64,000 nucleotides of DNA from Spirochaetales bacterium. Its GTDB lineage: Bacteria; Spirochaetota; Spirochaetia; DAHUYW01. The stretch is from the NCBI GenBank assembly GCA_027306915.1, contig DAHUYW010000011.1, forward strand, positions 1 to 64,000. The letters are read 5' to 3'. Positions 45,692-54,844 of the stretch are shown piece by piece. The translations under genes were made by a program, and so were the position numbers. Each line of letters opens with the position of its first letter. The stretch's first letter is position 1. A model generated the notes under the pieces. It had not been told where the DNA came from. It was given only the letters and a program-made list of their open reading frames with translations, and did no database searches.

Positions 45692-46913
45692 TGGGGTCAA
45701 GATCTGCTCCTTCTGCGGCAAGAGCGCCGAGATGGCGCGGAGGCTCATCGCGGGTCCAGGTGTGTTCATCTGCGACGAGTGCGTGAACGTCTGCAAGAAG
45801 ATCATCGACGAAGAAGAGAACGAAGTCAACGCTGAGTTTCTCGAGGACGTGCCTACCCCCAAAGAAATCAAGGAGTACCTCGACCAGTACGTCATTGGGC
45901 AGGAGCCGGCCAAGAAGGTTCTTTCGGTCGCAGTCTACAATCACTACAAGCGCATCGCTCAGCGCACCAGGATCGAGGAAGACGTCGAAATCGAGAAATC
46001 CAATGTCCTCCTCATCGGTCCCACCGGGACCGGCAAGACCCTTCTCGCAAAGACTCTCGCAAAGAAGCTGAAGGTCCCCTTCGCGATCGCCGATGCGACC
46101 ACCCTCACCGAGGCGGGCTACGTCGGAGAGGACGTGGAGAACATCCTCCTCAAGCTTATTCAGAACGCAGGAAACAACATCGCCGCCGCCGAACGCGGAA
46201 TAGTCTACATCGACGAGATCGACAAGATTGCCAAGAAGGGCGAGAACATCTCGATAACCCGCGATGTTTCAGGCGAGGGAGTGCAGCAGGCGCTTCTCAA
46301 GATAATCGAAGGAACAGTCGCATCGGTCCCTCCCCAGGGGGGGCGCAAGCACCCGAACCAGGAGATGCTCAAGATCGACACGACCAATATCCTCTTCATC
46401 TGCGGCGGCGCCTTCGTCGGGCTGGAGAGGCTCATCGAGTCGCGTGTGGCGCAGCACCCCCTCGGGTTCGGAGCCGACGTGAAATCTACCCGCGAGAAGG
46501 ACTTGGTGGAGATCTACTCTCACCTTCATCCCGACGACCTCATCAAGTTCGGGATGATCCCGGAGTTCATCGGCCGTCTTCCTATTTCCGTTCCGCTCAT
46601 GAGCCTGACCAAAGAGGATTTGCGGCGCATAATCACCGAGCCACGGAACTCCATCATCCGACAGTATCGCGCTTCGCTGAAGCTCGACAACGTCGACCTT
46701 CAGTTCGAGGATGATGCCATCGACACGATTGCGCAGACCGCCCTCGACAAGAAGACCGGAGCCAGGGGCCTCCGCTCGATAGTCGAAGGGATAATGCTGG
46801 ATGTGATGTACGACATCCCGTCGATCGAAGGACAGAAGCGTGTCATCGTAACGAAGGACGTCGTGCTCAACGCCGAGAAGCCTGAAATCACCCTCATCAA
46901 AAAGTCCGCATAG
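45669..46913 (+). CDS. clpX: Clp protease ATP-binding subunit ClpX
   Basis: 414-residue AAA+ unfoldase that feeds ClpP. The N-terminal C4 zinc domain ('[14 protein letters not shown]' ... 'CDECVNVC') is followed by Walker A 'GPTGTGKT', Walker B 'YIDEIDKIA', the pore loop 'AGYVGEDVE' and the ClpP-binding IGF-type loop ('HPLGFGAD'). ATG 45669 has CGAGG before it; a longer frame within clpP is a shadow. Confidence 0.97.
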   Translation: MAKPNKGDGVKICSFCGKSAEMARRLIAGPGVFICDECVNVCKKIIDEEENEVNAEFLEDVPTPKEIKEYLDQYVIGQEPAKKVLSVAVYNHYKRIAQRTRIEEDVEIEKSNVLLIGPTGTGKTLLAKTLAKKLKVPFAIADATTLTEAGYVGEDVENILLKLIQNAGNNIAAAERGIVYIDEIDKIAKKGENISITRDVSGEGVQQALLKIIEGTVASVPPQGGRKHPNQEMLKIDTTNILFICGGAFVGLERLIESRVAQHPLGFGADVKSTREKDLVEIYSHLHPDDLIKFGMIPEFIGRLPISVPLMSLTKEDLRRIITEPRNSIIRQYRASLKLDNVDLQFEDDAIDTIAQTALDKKTGARGLRSIVEGIMLDVMYDIPSIEGQKRVIVTKDVVLNAEKPEITLIKKSA

Positions 46914-46915
46914 TG

Positions 46916-49534
46916 ATGAACCCAATGCGGAAATCAGGAAAGCAGGAGCTCCCTCTGGTCCCCCTGAGGGAGCTTGTTATTTTTCCGCACATGGTCGTCC
47001 CCTTCTTTGTCGGACGGCCAGGCTCGATCCGCGCCGTCGAAGACGCGATGAACGGCGACCGCCTGATCTTTCTTGCGTGTCAGAAGAAGGACGTCGACGA
47101 TCCGAAAGAAGAGGACATCTATCTCGCAGGCACGGTCGGGCGCATCCTCCAGATGCTTCGCCTTCCCGATGGAAACGTGCGCGTGCTTGCCCAGGGAGAG
47201 GAACGCGGCATCATCCAGCGATACCTCCACGCCAACAACGCCTTTCATGTCCAGATCAAGGTGATTGAAGAACAGCGCGAGATAACGCCTCAGGTTACTG
47301 CGCTCATGGACTCGGTGCACGAGGCATTCAAGCGCTACGCCAAGTTCCAAAAAAAGATACCCCCCGAGGCAATTACCGCGATTGAGCGGGCGGACTTTGC
47401 CGACAAGCTTGTCGATCTCATTTGTGCCAACATCCCGCTGAAGGTCGCGAAGAAGGTCGAGCTGCTGCAGTTGGAAGAAACGACGGAGCGGCTCGAGGCG
47501 ATTGTGGTGACCCTCGAGTCGGAGAACGAGCTTCTCGCGCTTCAAAACAAGATAAACCTCAAGGTGAAGAAGCGACTCGAGAAGAACCAGAAGGACTACT
47601 TCCTCACCGAACAGCTCAAGGAAATCAACCGGGAGCTCGGTCGCGACGACGGGGATGCGAGTGGCGCTCAAGAGCTCGAAAAGCGAATTCGGGAAAAGAA
47701 CCCTCCGCAAGAGGTGCTCGAGAAGGCGCTGAAGGAGTGCCGGCGCCTCTCGAAGCTCCAACCGCTTTCCCCCGAGTCGGGAGTCTTGCGGACCTATCTG
47801 GAATGGATCGCCGACCTGCCCTGGCACGACGCAAGCGACGACAACCGCGACATCGACCTCGCTGCGCGTATTCTCGATGAAGATCACTTCGACATGAAGA
47901 AGCCGAAGGAGCGCATCCTCGATTTCATTGCCGTCCACCAGCTCAAGGATCGGATGAAGGGGCCGATCCTCTGCTTCGTCGGACCGCCGGGAACCGGCAA
48001 GACCTCGCTCGGCAAGTCCGTGGCGCGCGCTCTCGGCCGGCAGTTTGTCCGCGTCTCGCTGGGAGGGGTCCGCGACGAGGCCGAAATCCGAGGACACCGC
48101 AAGACCTACGTCGGCGCCCTCCCCGGGAAGATCCTCCAGTCGATGAAAAAGTCCGGCACGGTCAACCCCGTCTTCCTCCTCGACGAGGTGGACAAGATCA
48201 GCTCGGACTTCCGAGGTGATCCCGCCTCGGCACTCCTGGAGGTGCTCGATCCCGAACAGAACAACTCCTTCATGGACCACTACCTCGAGGTACCCTACGA
48301 CCTCTCGCGAGTGCTTTTCATCACGACGGCGAACTCGGCCTTCACTATTCCGCATCCGCTGCGCGACCGGATGGAGATCATCGAGATTCCCGGCTACACC
48401 GAGTTCGAAAAGCTCAAGATTGCCACCGACTTCATAATCCCGAAGCAGCTGTTGGAGAACGGCCTTGAGTGGGCCGACGTCCGGTTCCGCCGCGACGCTA
48501 TCCTGAAGATCATCCGCGGCTACACGATGGAGTCGGGGGTGCGGAGCCTTGAGCGCGAGATTGCCGGCGTCATCCGCAAGATCGCCCGGGAAGCGATACG
48601 CAAGGGCTTCACGCCTCCGCCCTCCGGCTCGGCTCCTCAGCCGGCTCCGGCCGAAGCCGCCGACGCGCCTCAAGGAACCCCTCAGGCGGTGGAGCTTTCC
48701 GCAAGCCCCACGACGGTCGAGAGCGAGGGCCGCGAAGCGCGCAAAGAGGCATCGGGCGCAGAAGCAGGCAATGCAGGCGGCGGCGAGGCAGCGGTTGCGG
48801 AGGCGCCCGACCAGGGCGAAGAGGAGGACGAGGACCTTTCCGACCCGAACCAGGCCCAATCGGACGCTCAACCGCCTGCGTCGAGCTCAGCGCGAGGTCC
48901 CTTCTCGACAGTGGTAACCGCCTCTGCAATTGTCCGTTACCTCGGCAATCCCAAATTCCAGGGCGACATTGTTTATCGGGAGCCCCGCGCCGGCCTTGCT
49001 CACGGCCTTGCATGGACCGAGCTCGGCGGCACCCTGCTTCCCGTTGAGGTAGCCATCCTCGACGGCGGCGGCGAGCTCATCCTGACGGGAAGCCTCGGAG
49101 ACGTTATGAAAGAGAGCGCCAGGACGGCTCTCTCCTTCCTTCGAGTGCACTATCGCCGCTTCAAGCTTCCGGCCGACTTCCAGAAGGACAAGGACATTCA
49201 CATCCATGTTCCCGAGGGGGCCATCCCAAAGGATGGTCCCTCCGCGGGTATAACCCTCGCCGCAGCGCTGCTTTCGGCGTTCACCGGGGAGCCTATCAAG
49301 CAGGGTTATGCGATGACCGGCGAGATTACCCTCACCGGGCGCCTTCTTCCGATCGGCGGGGTCAAGGAGAAGGTCCTGGCCGCACACCGAAACCGGATGC
49401 ACACGGTCCTAATGCCGGAGGCGAACCGGAAGGATATCGAGGAGCTCCCCCGCGAGGTCCTCGCCTCAATGAAGTTCGTCTTTGCCGGCAACGCCCTCGA
49501 GGCGCTTCTCGCGCTCTTCCTCGAACCGCTTTAG
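46916..49534 (+). CDS. lon: Lon protease with long disordered insertion
   Basis: 872 residues. The LonN substrate domain starts 'LPLVPLRELVIFPHMVVPFF'; Walker A 'GPPGTGKT' lies at about 356, Walker B 'VFLLDEVDKI', and the C-terminal protease domain has the Ser776-Lys819 dyad ('DGPSAG', 'GGVKEK'). Between the AAA small domain and the protease domain about 95 residues (565-660) of Pro/Ala/Glu/Asp-rich low-complexity sequence are inserted, absent from ordinary Lon. ATG 46916 follows the clpX stop by two bases; GTG 46913 or ATG 46925 are alternatives. Confidence 0.95.
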   Translation: MNPMRKSGKQELPLVPLRELVIFPHMVVPFFVGRPGSIRAVEDAMNGDRLIFLACQKKDVDDPKEEDIYLAGTVGRILQMLRLPDGNVRVLAQGEERGIIQRYLHANNAFHVQIKVIEEQREITPQVTALMDSVHEAFKRYAKFQKKIPPEAITAIERADFADKLVDLICANIPLKVAKKVELLQLEETTERLEAIVVTLESENELLALQNKINLKVKKRLEKNQKDYFLTEQLKEINRELGRDDGDASGAQELEKRIREKNPPQEVLEKALKECRRLSKLQPLSPESGVLRTYLEWIADLPWHDASDDNRDIDLAARILDEDHFDMKKPKERILDFIAVHQLKDRMKGPILCFVGPPGTGKTSLGKSVARALGRQFVRVSLGGVRDEAEIRGHRKTYVGALPGKILQSMKKSGTVNPVFLLDEVDKISSDFRGDPASALLEVLDPEQNNSFMDHYLEVPYDLSRVLFITTANSAFTIPHPLRDRMEIIEIPGYTEFEKLKIATDFIIPKQLLENGLEWADVRFRRDAILKIIRGYTMESGVRSLEREIAGVIRKIAREAIRKGFTPPPSGSAPQPAPAEAADAPQGTPQAVELSASPTTVESEGREARKEASGAEAGNAGGGEAAVAEAPDQGEEEDEDLSDPNQAQSDAQPPASSSARGPFSTVVTASAIVRYLGNPKFQGDIVYREPRAGLAHGLAWTELGGTLLPVEVAILDGGGELILTGSLGDVMKESARTALSFLRVHYRRFKLPADFQKDKDIHIHVPEGAIPKDGPSAGITLAAALLSAFTGEPIKQGYAMTGEITLTGRLLPIGGVKEKVLAAHRNRMHTVLMPEANRKDIEELPREVLASMKFVFAGNALEALLALFLEPL

Positions 49535-49619
49535 AAAAGCGCAGCCCGCCCCGGTTCGCTTGCCAAGACGGCGGTCATGTGCGACTATCTCGGCTATCCC
49601 CAGACAAGGAGCATGGTCC

Positions 49620-50573
49620 ATGAGCCCATCACTCAAGGGGCGATCCCTTCTCACCCTTGCGGACCTCACCGCCGAGGAGGTTCGCTACCTCCTCGATCTC
49701 TCCCACCGGGTCAAGCGGGAGCGTCACGCAGGCCAAGTTCACCAGAGGTTCCTTGGGAAGACCATCGCGCTTATCTTCGAGAAGAGGTCGACCCGCACCC
49801 GATGCGCCTTTGAGACCGCCTTCGGCGAGGAGGGCGGGCACCCGGTCTTCCTGACCCTGGATGACCTTCACCTCGGAAGTAAGGAATCGGTCGAAGACAC
49901 GGCTCGAGTGCTGGGCCGCATGTTCGACTGCATCGAATTCCGCGGATACAAACAGAGCACCGTCGAGACGCTTGCCGCCCGCTCGGGGATCCCCGTCTAC
50001 AACGGCCTCACCGATGACTTTCACCCGACCCAGGTCCTTGCGGACCTCATGACCGTCGAGGAGCGCTTCGGCTCCCTTGCAGGACGGAGGCTCGCCTTCT
50101 GCGGTGACGGCCGCAACAATGTGGCGCGAACCCTGCTCATCGGCTGCGCGAAGATGGGCCTTCACGTCGCAATCGTCTCCCCTGCCGCCCTTTCTCCCGA
50201 CAAGGCGGCGCTGGACGAGGCTCGCCGCCTCGCTGCCCCCACGGGCGCCGAGATTCGGATCACCGAGAGGGTTGAGTTTGGCGTAGAAAATGCCGATGTT
50301 ATATACACTGACGTGTGGGCCTCGATGGGTGAGGAGGAGAAGCTTGCTGAGCGCACGCGTCTCCTCGCCCCCTACCAGGTGAATGCTGCGCTCATGGCGA
50401 AGACGGGGAAGCGAGAGACGGTTTTCCTCCACTGCCTGCCCGCCGTCAAGGGAAGCGAGGTTAGCGCCGAGGTGATCGAAGGGCCGCAGTCGCTGGTGTG
50501 GGACGAGGCAGAGAACCGCAAACACACTATCAAGGCCTTGATGTTGGCAACCCTCGGTGCGGAGGGCGCCTGA
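49620..50573 (+). CDS. argF: Ornithine carbamoyltransferase
   Basis: 317 residues; makes citrulline from ornithine and carbamoyl phosphate. Carbamoyl-phosphate motif 'SERSTRTR' variant 'EKRSTRTRCAFE' at about 54-65, 'DDFHPTQVLADL' near 130, 'VYTDVWASMG' variant 'VIYTDVWASMGEE', and 'FLHCLPA' near the end. ATG 49620 follows AAGGAGC. No arcA/arcC or other arg gene is adjacent, so biosynthetic and catabolic forms cannot be separated; arginine supply also matters to the polyamine operon at 13241-15812. Confidence 0.95.
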   Translation: MSPSLKGRSLLTLADLTAEEVRYLLDLSHRVKRERHAGQVHQRFLGKTIALIFEKRSTRTRCAFETAFGEEGGHPVFLTLDDLHLGSKESVEDTARVLGRMFDCIEFRGYKQSTVETLAARSGIPVYNGLTDDFHPTQVLADLMTVEERFGSLAGRRLAFCGDGRNNVARTLLIGCAKMGLHVAIVSPAALSPDKAALDEARRLAAPTGAEIRITERVEFGVENADVIYTDVWASMGEEEKLAERTRLLAPYQVNAALMAKTGKRETVFLHCLPAVKGSEVSAEVIEGPQSLVWDEAENRKHTIKALMLATLGAEGA

Positions 50574-50597
50574 ACGCTGGGCGCAGGAGGAATCAGT

Positions 50598-50996
50598 TTG
50601 AAAAAGATCACCTTGTTGACCGCGCTGCTGATCTTCGCAGCGACCGTTCTTTTTGCCGACACCACCGAATCGGACCTCTACTACAAAACCAGACCCATAA
50701 CGAAGATCTACGTGACCTCTTATGGCTATAGGATAGTCTACCAATTGTCCGATCTCAAATTCGCGGAGTTCTACATTCCCATGTCCTGGTTCAACCCGTC
50801 GGTAGGGAAGGCAGTTCTCATCAGCGGAAACAACACCGCCTACCCCTATTTCTCGATCTTCTGGAAGAACGATAAGTTCGACTATATCAAGATCTACGTC
50901 CGCAGCAACATGGACGATCCCTCGTGGGGAGCATCTGCCAGCAATGCCAACCCAAGCGACTACGACGTGACCACTCTCAATTTGAAGTGGCAATGA
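50598..50996 (+). CDS. Small exported protein of unknown function
   Basis: 132 residues. The N-terminus 'MKKITLLTALLIFAATVLFA' is a signal peptide cleaved before 'DTTES'. The mature ~110 residues are Tyr-rich and beta-like ('YVTSYGYRIVYQLSDLKFAE'), ending 'DVTTLNLKWQ'. No family recognised. TTG start with AGGAGG seven bases upstream. The stop overlaps the ATG of the next gene (ATGA), so it is translated together with a peptidase although it is exported. Confidence 0.75.
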   Translation: MKKITLLTALLIFAATVLFADTTESDLYYKTRPITKIYVTSYGYRIVYQLSDLKFAEFYIPMSWFNPSVGKAVLISGNNTAYPYFSIFWKNDKFDYIKIYVRSNMDDPSWGASASNANPSDYDVTTLNLKWQ

Positions 50997-52162
50997 TCGA
51001 TCTCACGAGGTTCCAGTCGGCAATCCGCGACGAAGGCCTCGACGGGTGGCTCTTCTTCAACTTCCGCCAGCGCGATCCGCTCACCGCTCATCTTCTCGGG
51101 CTTTCGACCGAGGGAATAGCGACCCGCCCCTGGTATTACCTGATTCCTTCAGCAGGTGAGCCCTTGAAAGTAGTCCACGCTATCGAGGCGGGAGCGCTCG
51201 ATAGCCTTCCCGGGCTTACGGAGCCCTACGCGTCCCGCGCCGAGCTGCTTTCGATCCTCGCGCGCGCCCCTAAGGGTCGCGTTGCCGCCCAATACTCTCA
51301 GGAGCTTCCAATCGTCTCGCTTCTCGACCACGGAACTGCCCTTCTTCTCGAGGCAAGCGGCTTCACGCTTGTCTCCTCCGCCGGGCTCATCCAGCGCGCA
51401 ATCGGGCTCATCGATGCGGCCGGGGCCGCTTCCCACGAGCGTGCCGCCCGCCATCTCTACGAGATTATCGACCTCGTGTGGAAACGAATCGATCGTCGCA
51501 TGGCGGAAGGAGCTCGCCCAACCGAGGGTGCCGTGCAGTCCTGGATTCTTGCGGAGTTTGAAGCGCGCGGCCTCGTCTTCGACCACGCCCCCATCGTGGG
51601 ATCGGGCCCCCACTCCTCGGATCCGCACTACGAGCCGCACGGCGGCGGCAGTCCCCTCGCCCTCGGCGAGGTCCTCCAACTCGATATCTGGGCAAAGGAG
51701 CGCGGGCCTGACAGCGTCTACGCCGATATCTCATGGGTCGGGTTCCTTGCCCCCGCACCGACCGAAGAGGTTCGCTCCGTGTTCGATGCCGTGAAGCGCG
51801 CCCGCGATCGGGCCGTCTCCTTCATCCGCGAGCAGCGAGCCGCCGGCCGGAGCGTAACCGGGGCGGAGGTCGACGCCCAAGCGCGTGCCATCCTCGTCGA
51901 AAGCGGATATGCGCGCGGAATCAAGCACCGCACCGGCCACGGAATCGACAGGGAGCTGCACGGCTACGGCGTCAACCTGGATTCGGTGGAGTTTCCTGAC
52001 AGCAGGTCGATCATCGAAGGCTCATGCTTCTCGGTGGAGCCCGGTCTCTACCTGGGTGATTTCGGGTTGAGGAGCGAGATCGACGTCTACCTCCTCGATT
52101 CCGAGCTTCACATCTCCGGCGGAACCCCTCAAGCGGAGCTTCTCCTTCTCTCGGAAGCATAG
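50993..52162 (+). CDS. M24-family peptidase (Xaa-Pro aminopeptidase-like)
   Basis: 389 residues, cytoplasmic. The C-terminal pita-bread domain has the metal ligands: Asp in 'VLQLDIWAKE', Asp in 'YADISWVGF', His in 'GIKHRTGHGIDRELHG', Glu in 'CFSVEPGLY' and Glu in 'LRSEIDVYL'. The N-terminal creatinase-like domain covers about 1-150. ATG 50993 overlaps the upstream stop. Prolidase versus aminopeptidase P cannot be decided here. Confidence 0.9.
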   Translation: MIDLTRFQSAIRDEGLDGWLFFNFRQRDPLTAHLLGLSTEGIATRPWYYLIPSAGEPLKVVHAIEAGALDSLPGLTEPYASRAELLSILARAPKGRVAAQYSQELPIVSLLDHGTALLLEASGFTLVSSAGLIQRAIGLIDAAGAASHERAARHLYEIIDLVWKRIDRRMAEGARPTEGAVQSWILAEFEARGLVFDHAPIVGSGPHSSDPHYEPHGGGSPLALGEVLQLDIWAKERGPDSVYADISWVGFLAPAPTEEVRSVFDAVKRARDRAVSFIREQRAAGRSVTGAEVDAQARAILVESGYARGIKHRTGHGIDRELHGYGVNLDSVEFPDSRSIIEGSCFSVEPGLYLGDFGLRSEIDVYLLDSELHISGGTPQAELLLLSEA

Positions 52163-52172
52163 TGGAGATTCA

Positions 52173-53177
52173 ATGAACGGTTCGGTGCCGCCGCAGCTGC
52201 TCGAGATTATCGAGCGAGAGCGATTCTTCTGCATTCTCGGTCACTCGGAGCCGGACGGCGACTGCATCGGCGCGCAAGTCGCGCTCGGCCACTTCCTGCG
52301 CCGACTCGGCAAGGATGTCGCGCTCCTGTCGCCGGGTCCCTTCGAGCGACCTGAAATCCGAGACTACGAGGGGCAGTTCGCTTCTGTCCTGGAAGCGGGA
52401 CTCCGCGCTCGCCGCCCGACGGCCATCATCCTCGACTGCTCCTCCCTTGAAAGAAAAGGCGATCTCGCCGGGGACATTGCGGGCCTTCCCACCATCGTTG
52501 TCGACCACCACAGCGCTGGAAAGAGCTTCGGCGACATCACATACATCGACGACAGCGCACCTTCGGTCACCCTCCTCGTGCAGAAGATCATGGAAATCAT
52601 GGGATACGCCCCCGACGCCGAGGAGGCGCAAATGCTCCTCTTCGGGCTGTGCACTGACACCGGCTTTTTCCGCCACCTCGAAAGCCGCGACAGCTCCGTG
52701 TACGAAGCCATCGGACGACTGAATGCCGCCGGCGCCACTCCAAAGCAGGTCTATCAGATGATCTATGCGGGACGCCCCCTCGCGTCCCGAATCCTTCTCG
52801 GTAAGGAGCTCGCACGCACCGAGGCACTGTTCGGGGGACGAATTCTCTTCACCTACGAGACCCTGGAGGACAAGCGCACCTACGGCTCGAAGCATCGCGA
52901 CTCCGACTCGCTCTACCAGCTTCTTCAAACCTCCGCGGGCTGCGAGGCCGTGGTTCTCATCCGTGAGGAGGACGAGGAGAGTTGCTCCGTGGGTCTCCGC
53001 TCCAATACCACACTTGACGTGGGCGCAATGGCCCAGCGATTCGGCGGCGGCGGCCATCGAAAGGCGGCAGGCTTCCGCCGGGTCGGAGGGCGGGAGGCGG
53101 TGAAGGCCGAGCTCATCGCGACGTTTACCTCGCTCCTCGCAGCCCGTCCGGACGATGCCCCGGCCACCCCACTGTAA
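52173..53177 (+). CDS. DHH/DHHA1 phosphoesterase, NrnA-like
   Basis: 334 residues. Motif I 'HSEPDGDCIGAQ' near 24, Asp in 'AIILDCSS', the 'VDHHSAGKS' DHH motif near 112, and the C-terminal DHHA1 'RFGGGGHRKAAGF'. This is the nanoRNase/pAp-phosphatase type that degrades short oligoribonucleotides and 3'-phosphoadenosine 5'-phosphate. ATG 52173 after GGAGA; 10 bases from the peptidase stop, so probably one operon. Confidence 0.9.
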   Translation: MNGSVPPQLLEIIERERFFCILGHSEPDGDCIGAQVALGHFLRRLGKDVALLSPGPFERPEIRDYEGQFASVLEAGLRARRPTAIILDCSSLERKGDLAGDIAGLPTIVVDHHSAGKSFGDITYIDDSAPSVTLLVQKIMEIMGYAPDAEEAQMLLFGLCTDTGFFRHLESRDSSVYEAIGRLNAAGATPKQVYQMIYAGRPLASRILLGKELARTEALFGGRILFTYETLEDKRTYGSKHRDSDSLYQLLQTSAGCEAVVLIREEDEESCSVGLRSNTTLDVGAMAQRFGGGGHRKAAGFRRVGGREAVKAELIATFTSLLAARPDDAPATPL

Positions 53178-53215
53178 ACGAATGTAAATCAAGACCGATC
53201 CTCGAGCCGAAATCG

Positions 53216-53232
53216 TGGTACGCCTCTTGCAT
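53216..53232 (+). promoter_or_regulatory. Sigma-54-type (-24/-12) promoter
   Basis: TGGTACGCCTCTTGCAT: GG and GC are separated by exactly 10 bases, and only one base of the TGGCACG-N4-TTGCA consensus differs. It lies just after the nrnA-like gene and 52 bases before the ATG of the sigma-like gene. Confidence 0.6.
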
Positions 53233-53283
53233 GGCTTTGGTCCGCCTGTCGGGTCGAATCTCTCCACGCGCAGGGGGGTATCT

Positions 53284-54186
53284 ATGGGCGAGTCTTTGAC
53301 CGACGCAATTCTCTCGTTCAAGCGAACGGGAATCGGTCTCGATGAGCTTGTGAAGCAGATCAGCATTGTGGTCTACTTCTTTCCTCACCGCAAGCTTGGG
53401 TGGGATGAGGACGACTGCGGTGAGTTCTTCTGCTACTTCTACCCGAAGCTCCCGGGACTCATCGCGAGATTTCAGTACACGGGCAGGCCCTTCGAGGCGT
53501 TTCTAGCGGTGACGCTGAAATGGCAACTGAAGACCTTTGCCGCACGGAAGAACCAGGAGCTCGTGCGCTCGCGGGTCCTCGCCCGAGAGGGCTATCTCGG
53601 CGAAGAGCACACCTACTGCCTCCCCCAAGAGCCGGGCGACGACGGCCTTTCACCGGACGGCCCGCCCCTCCTTACGGCGGAGGCTCGAAGGCTGCTCAAG
53701 GTGGACGAGGAGGGAAAGATCGCGGATCGCTGCATCTGCCGTCGAATGCTCTTTCTCGTCCTGCAAAGCTGCCTTACCCTCCCGGCGCACCTCGTCGAGG
53801 AGGTCGCCCGCCTGATACGGTGCGATACCGTCTGGCTGTACGTGAAGATCCAGGAGGTCCGTGCCCGCACCGAAGAGCGCAGGCTGCGGGTCGCTCGCCT
53901 CAGAGAAAAGCGCAATTGCCATTTCTTCAAGATCTTTTGTCTCCAGGAACAGCTTGCCCTGGTATGCGAGCAGGAGGTCCGGCAAGAGCTCTTCCGCCAG
54001 ATGCTCCGCGAGAAGCGCCGCCTCCTCGAGACGATCGGCGAGATCGCGCGCGTCCCCCTGTGCCCCACGCACTGCGACATTGCCGAAGTCTTGAGCGTGC
54101 CCAAGGGTTCCGTCGACTCGGGGCTCTACTATCTCAAAGTTTCGTTGGGCAGCCTTTTTTCGAAGGGAGAGATCGGATATGCTTGA
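53284..54186 (+). CDS. Sigma-factor-like protein of unknown function
   Basis: 300 residues, Cys-rich. Residues 41-90 ('DEDDCGEFFCYFYPKLPGLI', 'GRPFEAFLAVTLKWQLKTFA') resemble sigma region 2 in pattern: acidic patch, helix, then an aromatic/basic helix. Residues 262-288 ('HCDIAEVLSVPKGSVDSGLY') read like a region-4 helix-turn-helix. Between them lie about 170 residues of helical, charged sequence ('REKRNCHFFKIFC'), much longer than in ECF sigma factors. ATG 53284 follows AGGGGGG. A sigma-54-type site precedes it and rdgB follows 3 bases later. Sigma-like DNA binding is inference from pattern, not a confident family hit. Confidence 0.6.
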   Translation: MGESLTDAILSFKRTGIGLDELVKQISIVVYFFPHRKLGWDEDDCGEFFCYFYPKLPGLIARFQYTGRPFEAFLAVTLKWQLKTFAARKNQELVRSRVLAREGYLGEEHTYCLPQEPGDDGLSPDGPPLLTAEARRLLKVDEEGKIADRCICRRMLFLVLQSCLTLPAHLVEEVARLIRCDTVWLYVKIQEVRARTEERRLRVARLREKRNCHFFKIFCLQEQLALVCEQEVRQELFRQMLREKRRLLETIGEIARVPLCPTHCDIAEVLSVPKGSVDSGLYYLKVSLGSLFSKGEIGYA

Positions 54187-54189
54187 CCC

Positions 54190-54786
54190 ATGGAAATCGT
54201 GCTTGCAACGGGAAACCACCACAAGAAACGGGAAATCGCCGAGATTCTCACGGGCCACAAAATCCTCGTGCCGGCCGAGCTCGGTATCGCCTTTGACTAC
54301 GATGAGACGGGCTCGACCTACCTAGAAAACTCGGTCGGAAAGGGCTTCGCACTGTACCGGAAGGCTCACCGGCCGGTGCTCGCCGACGATTCGGGCATCT
54401 CGGTTCCTGCCCTTGGCGGAGCGCCGGGCGTCTACTCGGCCCGTTATGGGTCGGAGGTCCGCAGCGACATGGACGACGTCGACCGCTACAAGCTCCTGCT
54501 CGCCAACATGGACGGCGTCGGAGATCGCCGCGCCTTCTATGTCTGTTGCATGGTCCTCATCTGCGAGGAGTATCGATTCTTTGTCGCGCAGGAGACGATG
54601 CATGGGCAGATAGCCCATGAGCCGATTGGAGCCGGTGGCTTTGGCTACGATCCCATCTTCTACCTGCCCGAGTACCACAAGACCGTCGCCCAGCTTGACG
54701 CCTCGGAGAAGCACCGTATCTCACACCGTGGAAGGGCCGGCCGGCGCATCGCGGAGATCCTGGACGCGATTGGGAGGCGCGACTGA
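54190..54786 (+). CDS. rdgB: RdgB/HAM1 non-canonical purine NTP pyrophosphatase
   Basis: 198 residues; hydrolyses ITP/dITP/XTP to monophosphates. 'VLATGNHHKKREIAEIL' at the N-terminus, 'VLADDSGISVPALGGAPGVY' near 62, 'GFGYDPIFYLPE' near 152 and 'KHRISHRGRA' near the end are the family motifs. It starts 3 bases after the sigma-like gene and is likely co-transcribed with it. Confidence 0.96.
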   Translation: MEIVLATGNHHKKREIAEILTGHKILVPAELGIAFDYDETGSTYLENSVGKGFALYRKAHRPVLADDSGISVPALGGAPGVYSARYGSEVRSDMDDVDRYKLLLANMDGVGDRRAFYVCCMVLICEEYRFFVAQETMHGQIAHEPIGAGGFGYDPIFYLPEYHKTVAQLDASEKHRISHRGRAGRRIAEILDAIGRRD

Positions 54787-54844
54787 GCGGGCGCCTTTCC
54801 GGCGGAAGCAACCGACCCCCTGCTAAAATCGACGAAAGCCCGTC

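Noticed and set aside
46934..48871. 645-residue minus-strand frame opposite lon
   Set aside because: Antisense shadow; lon is fully supported by motifs on the plus strand.
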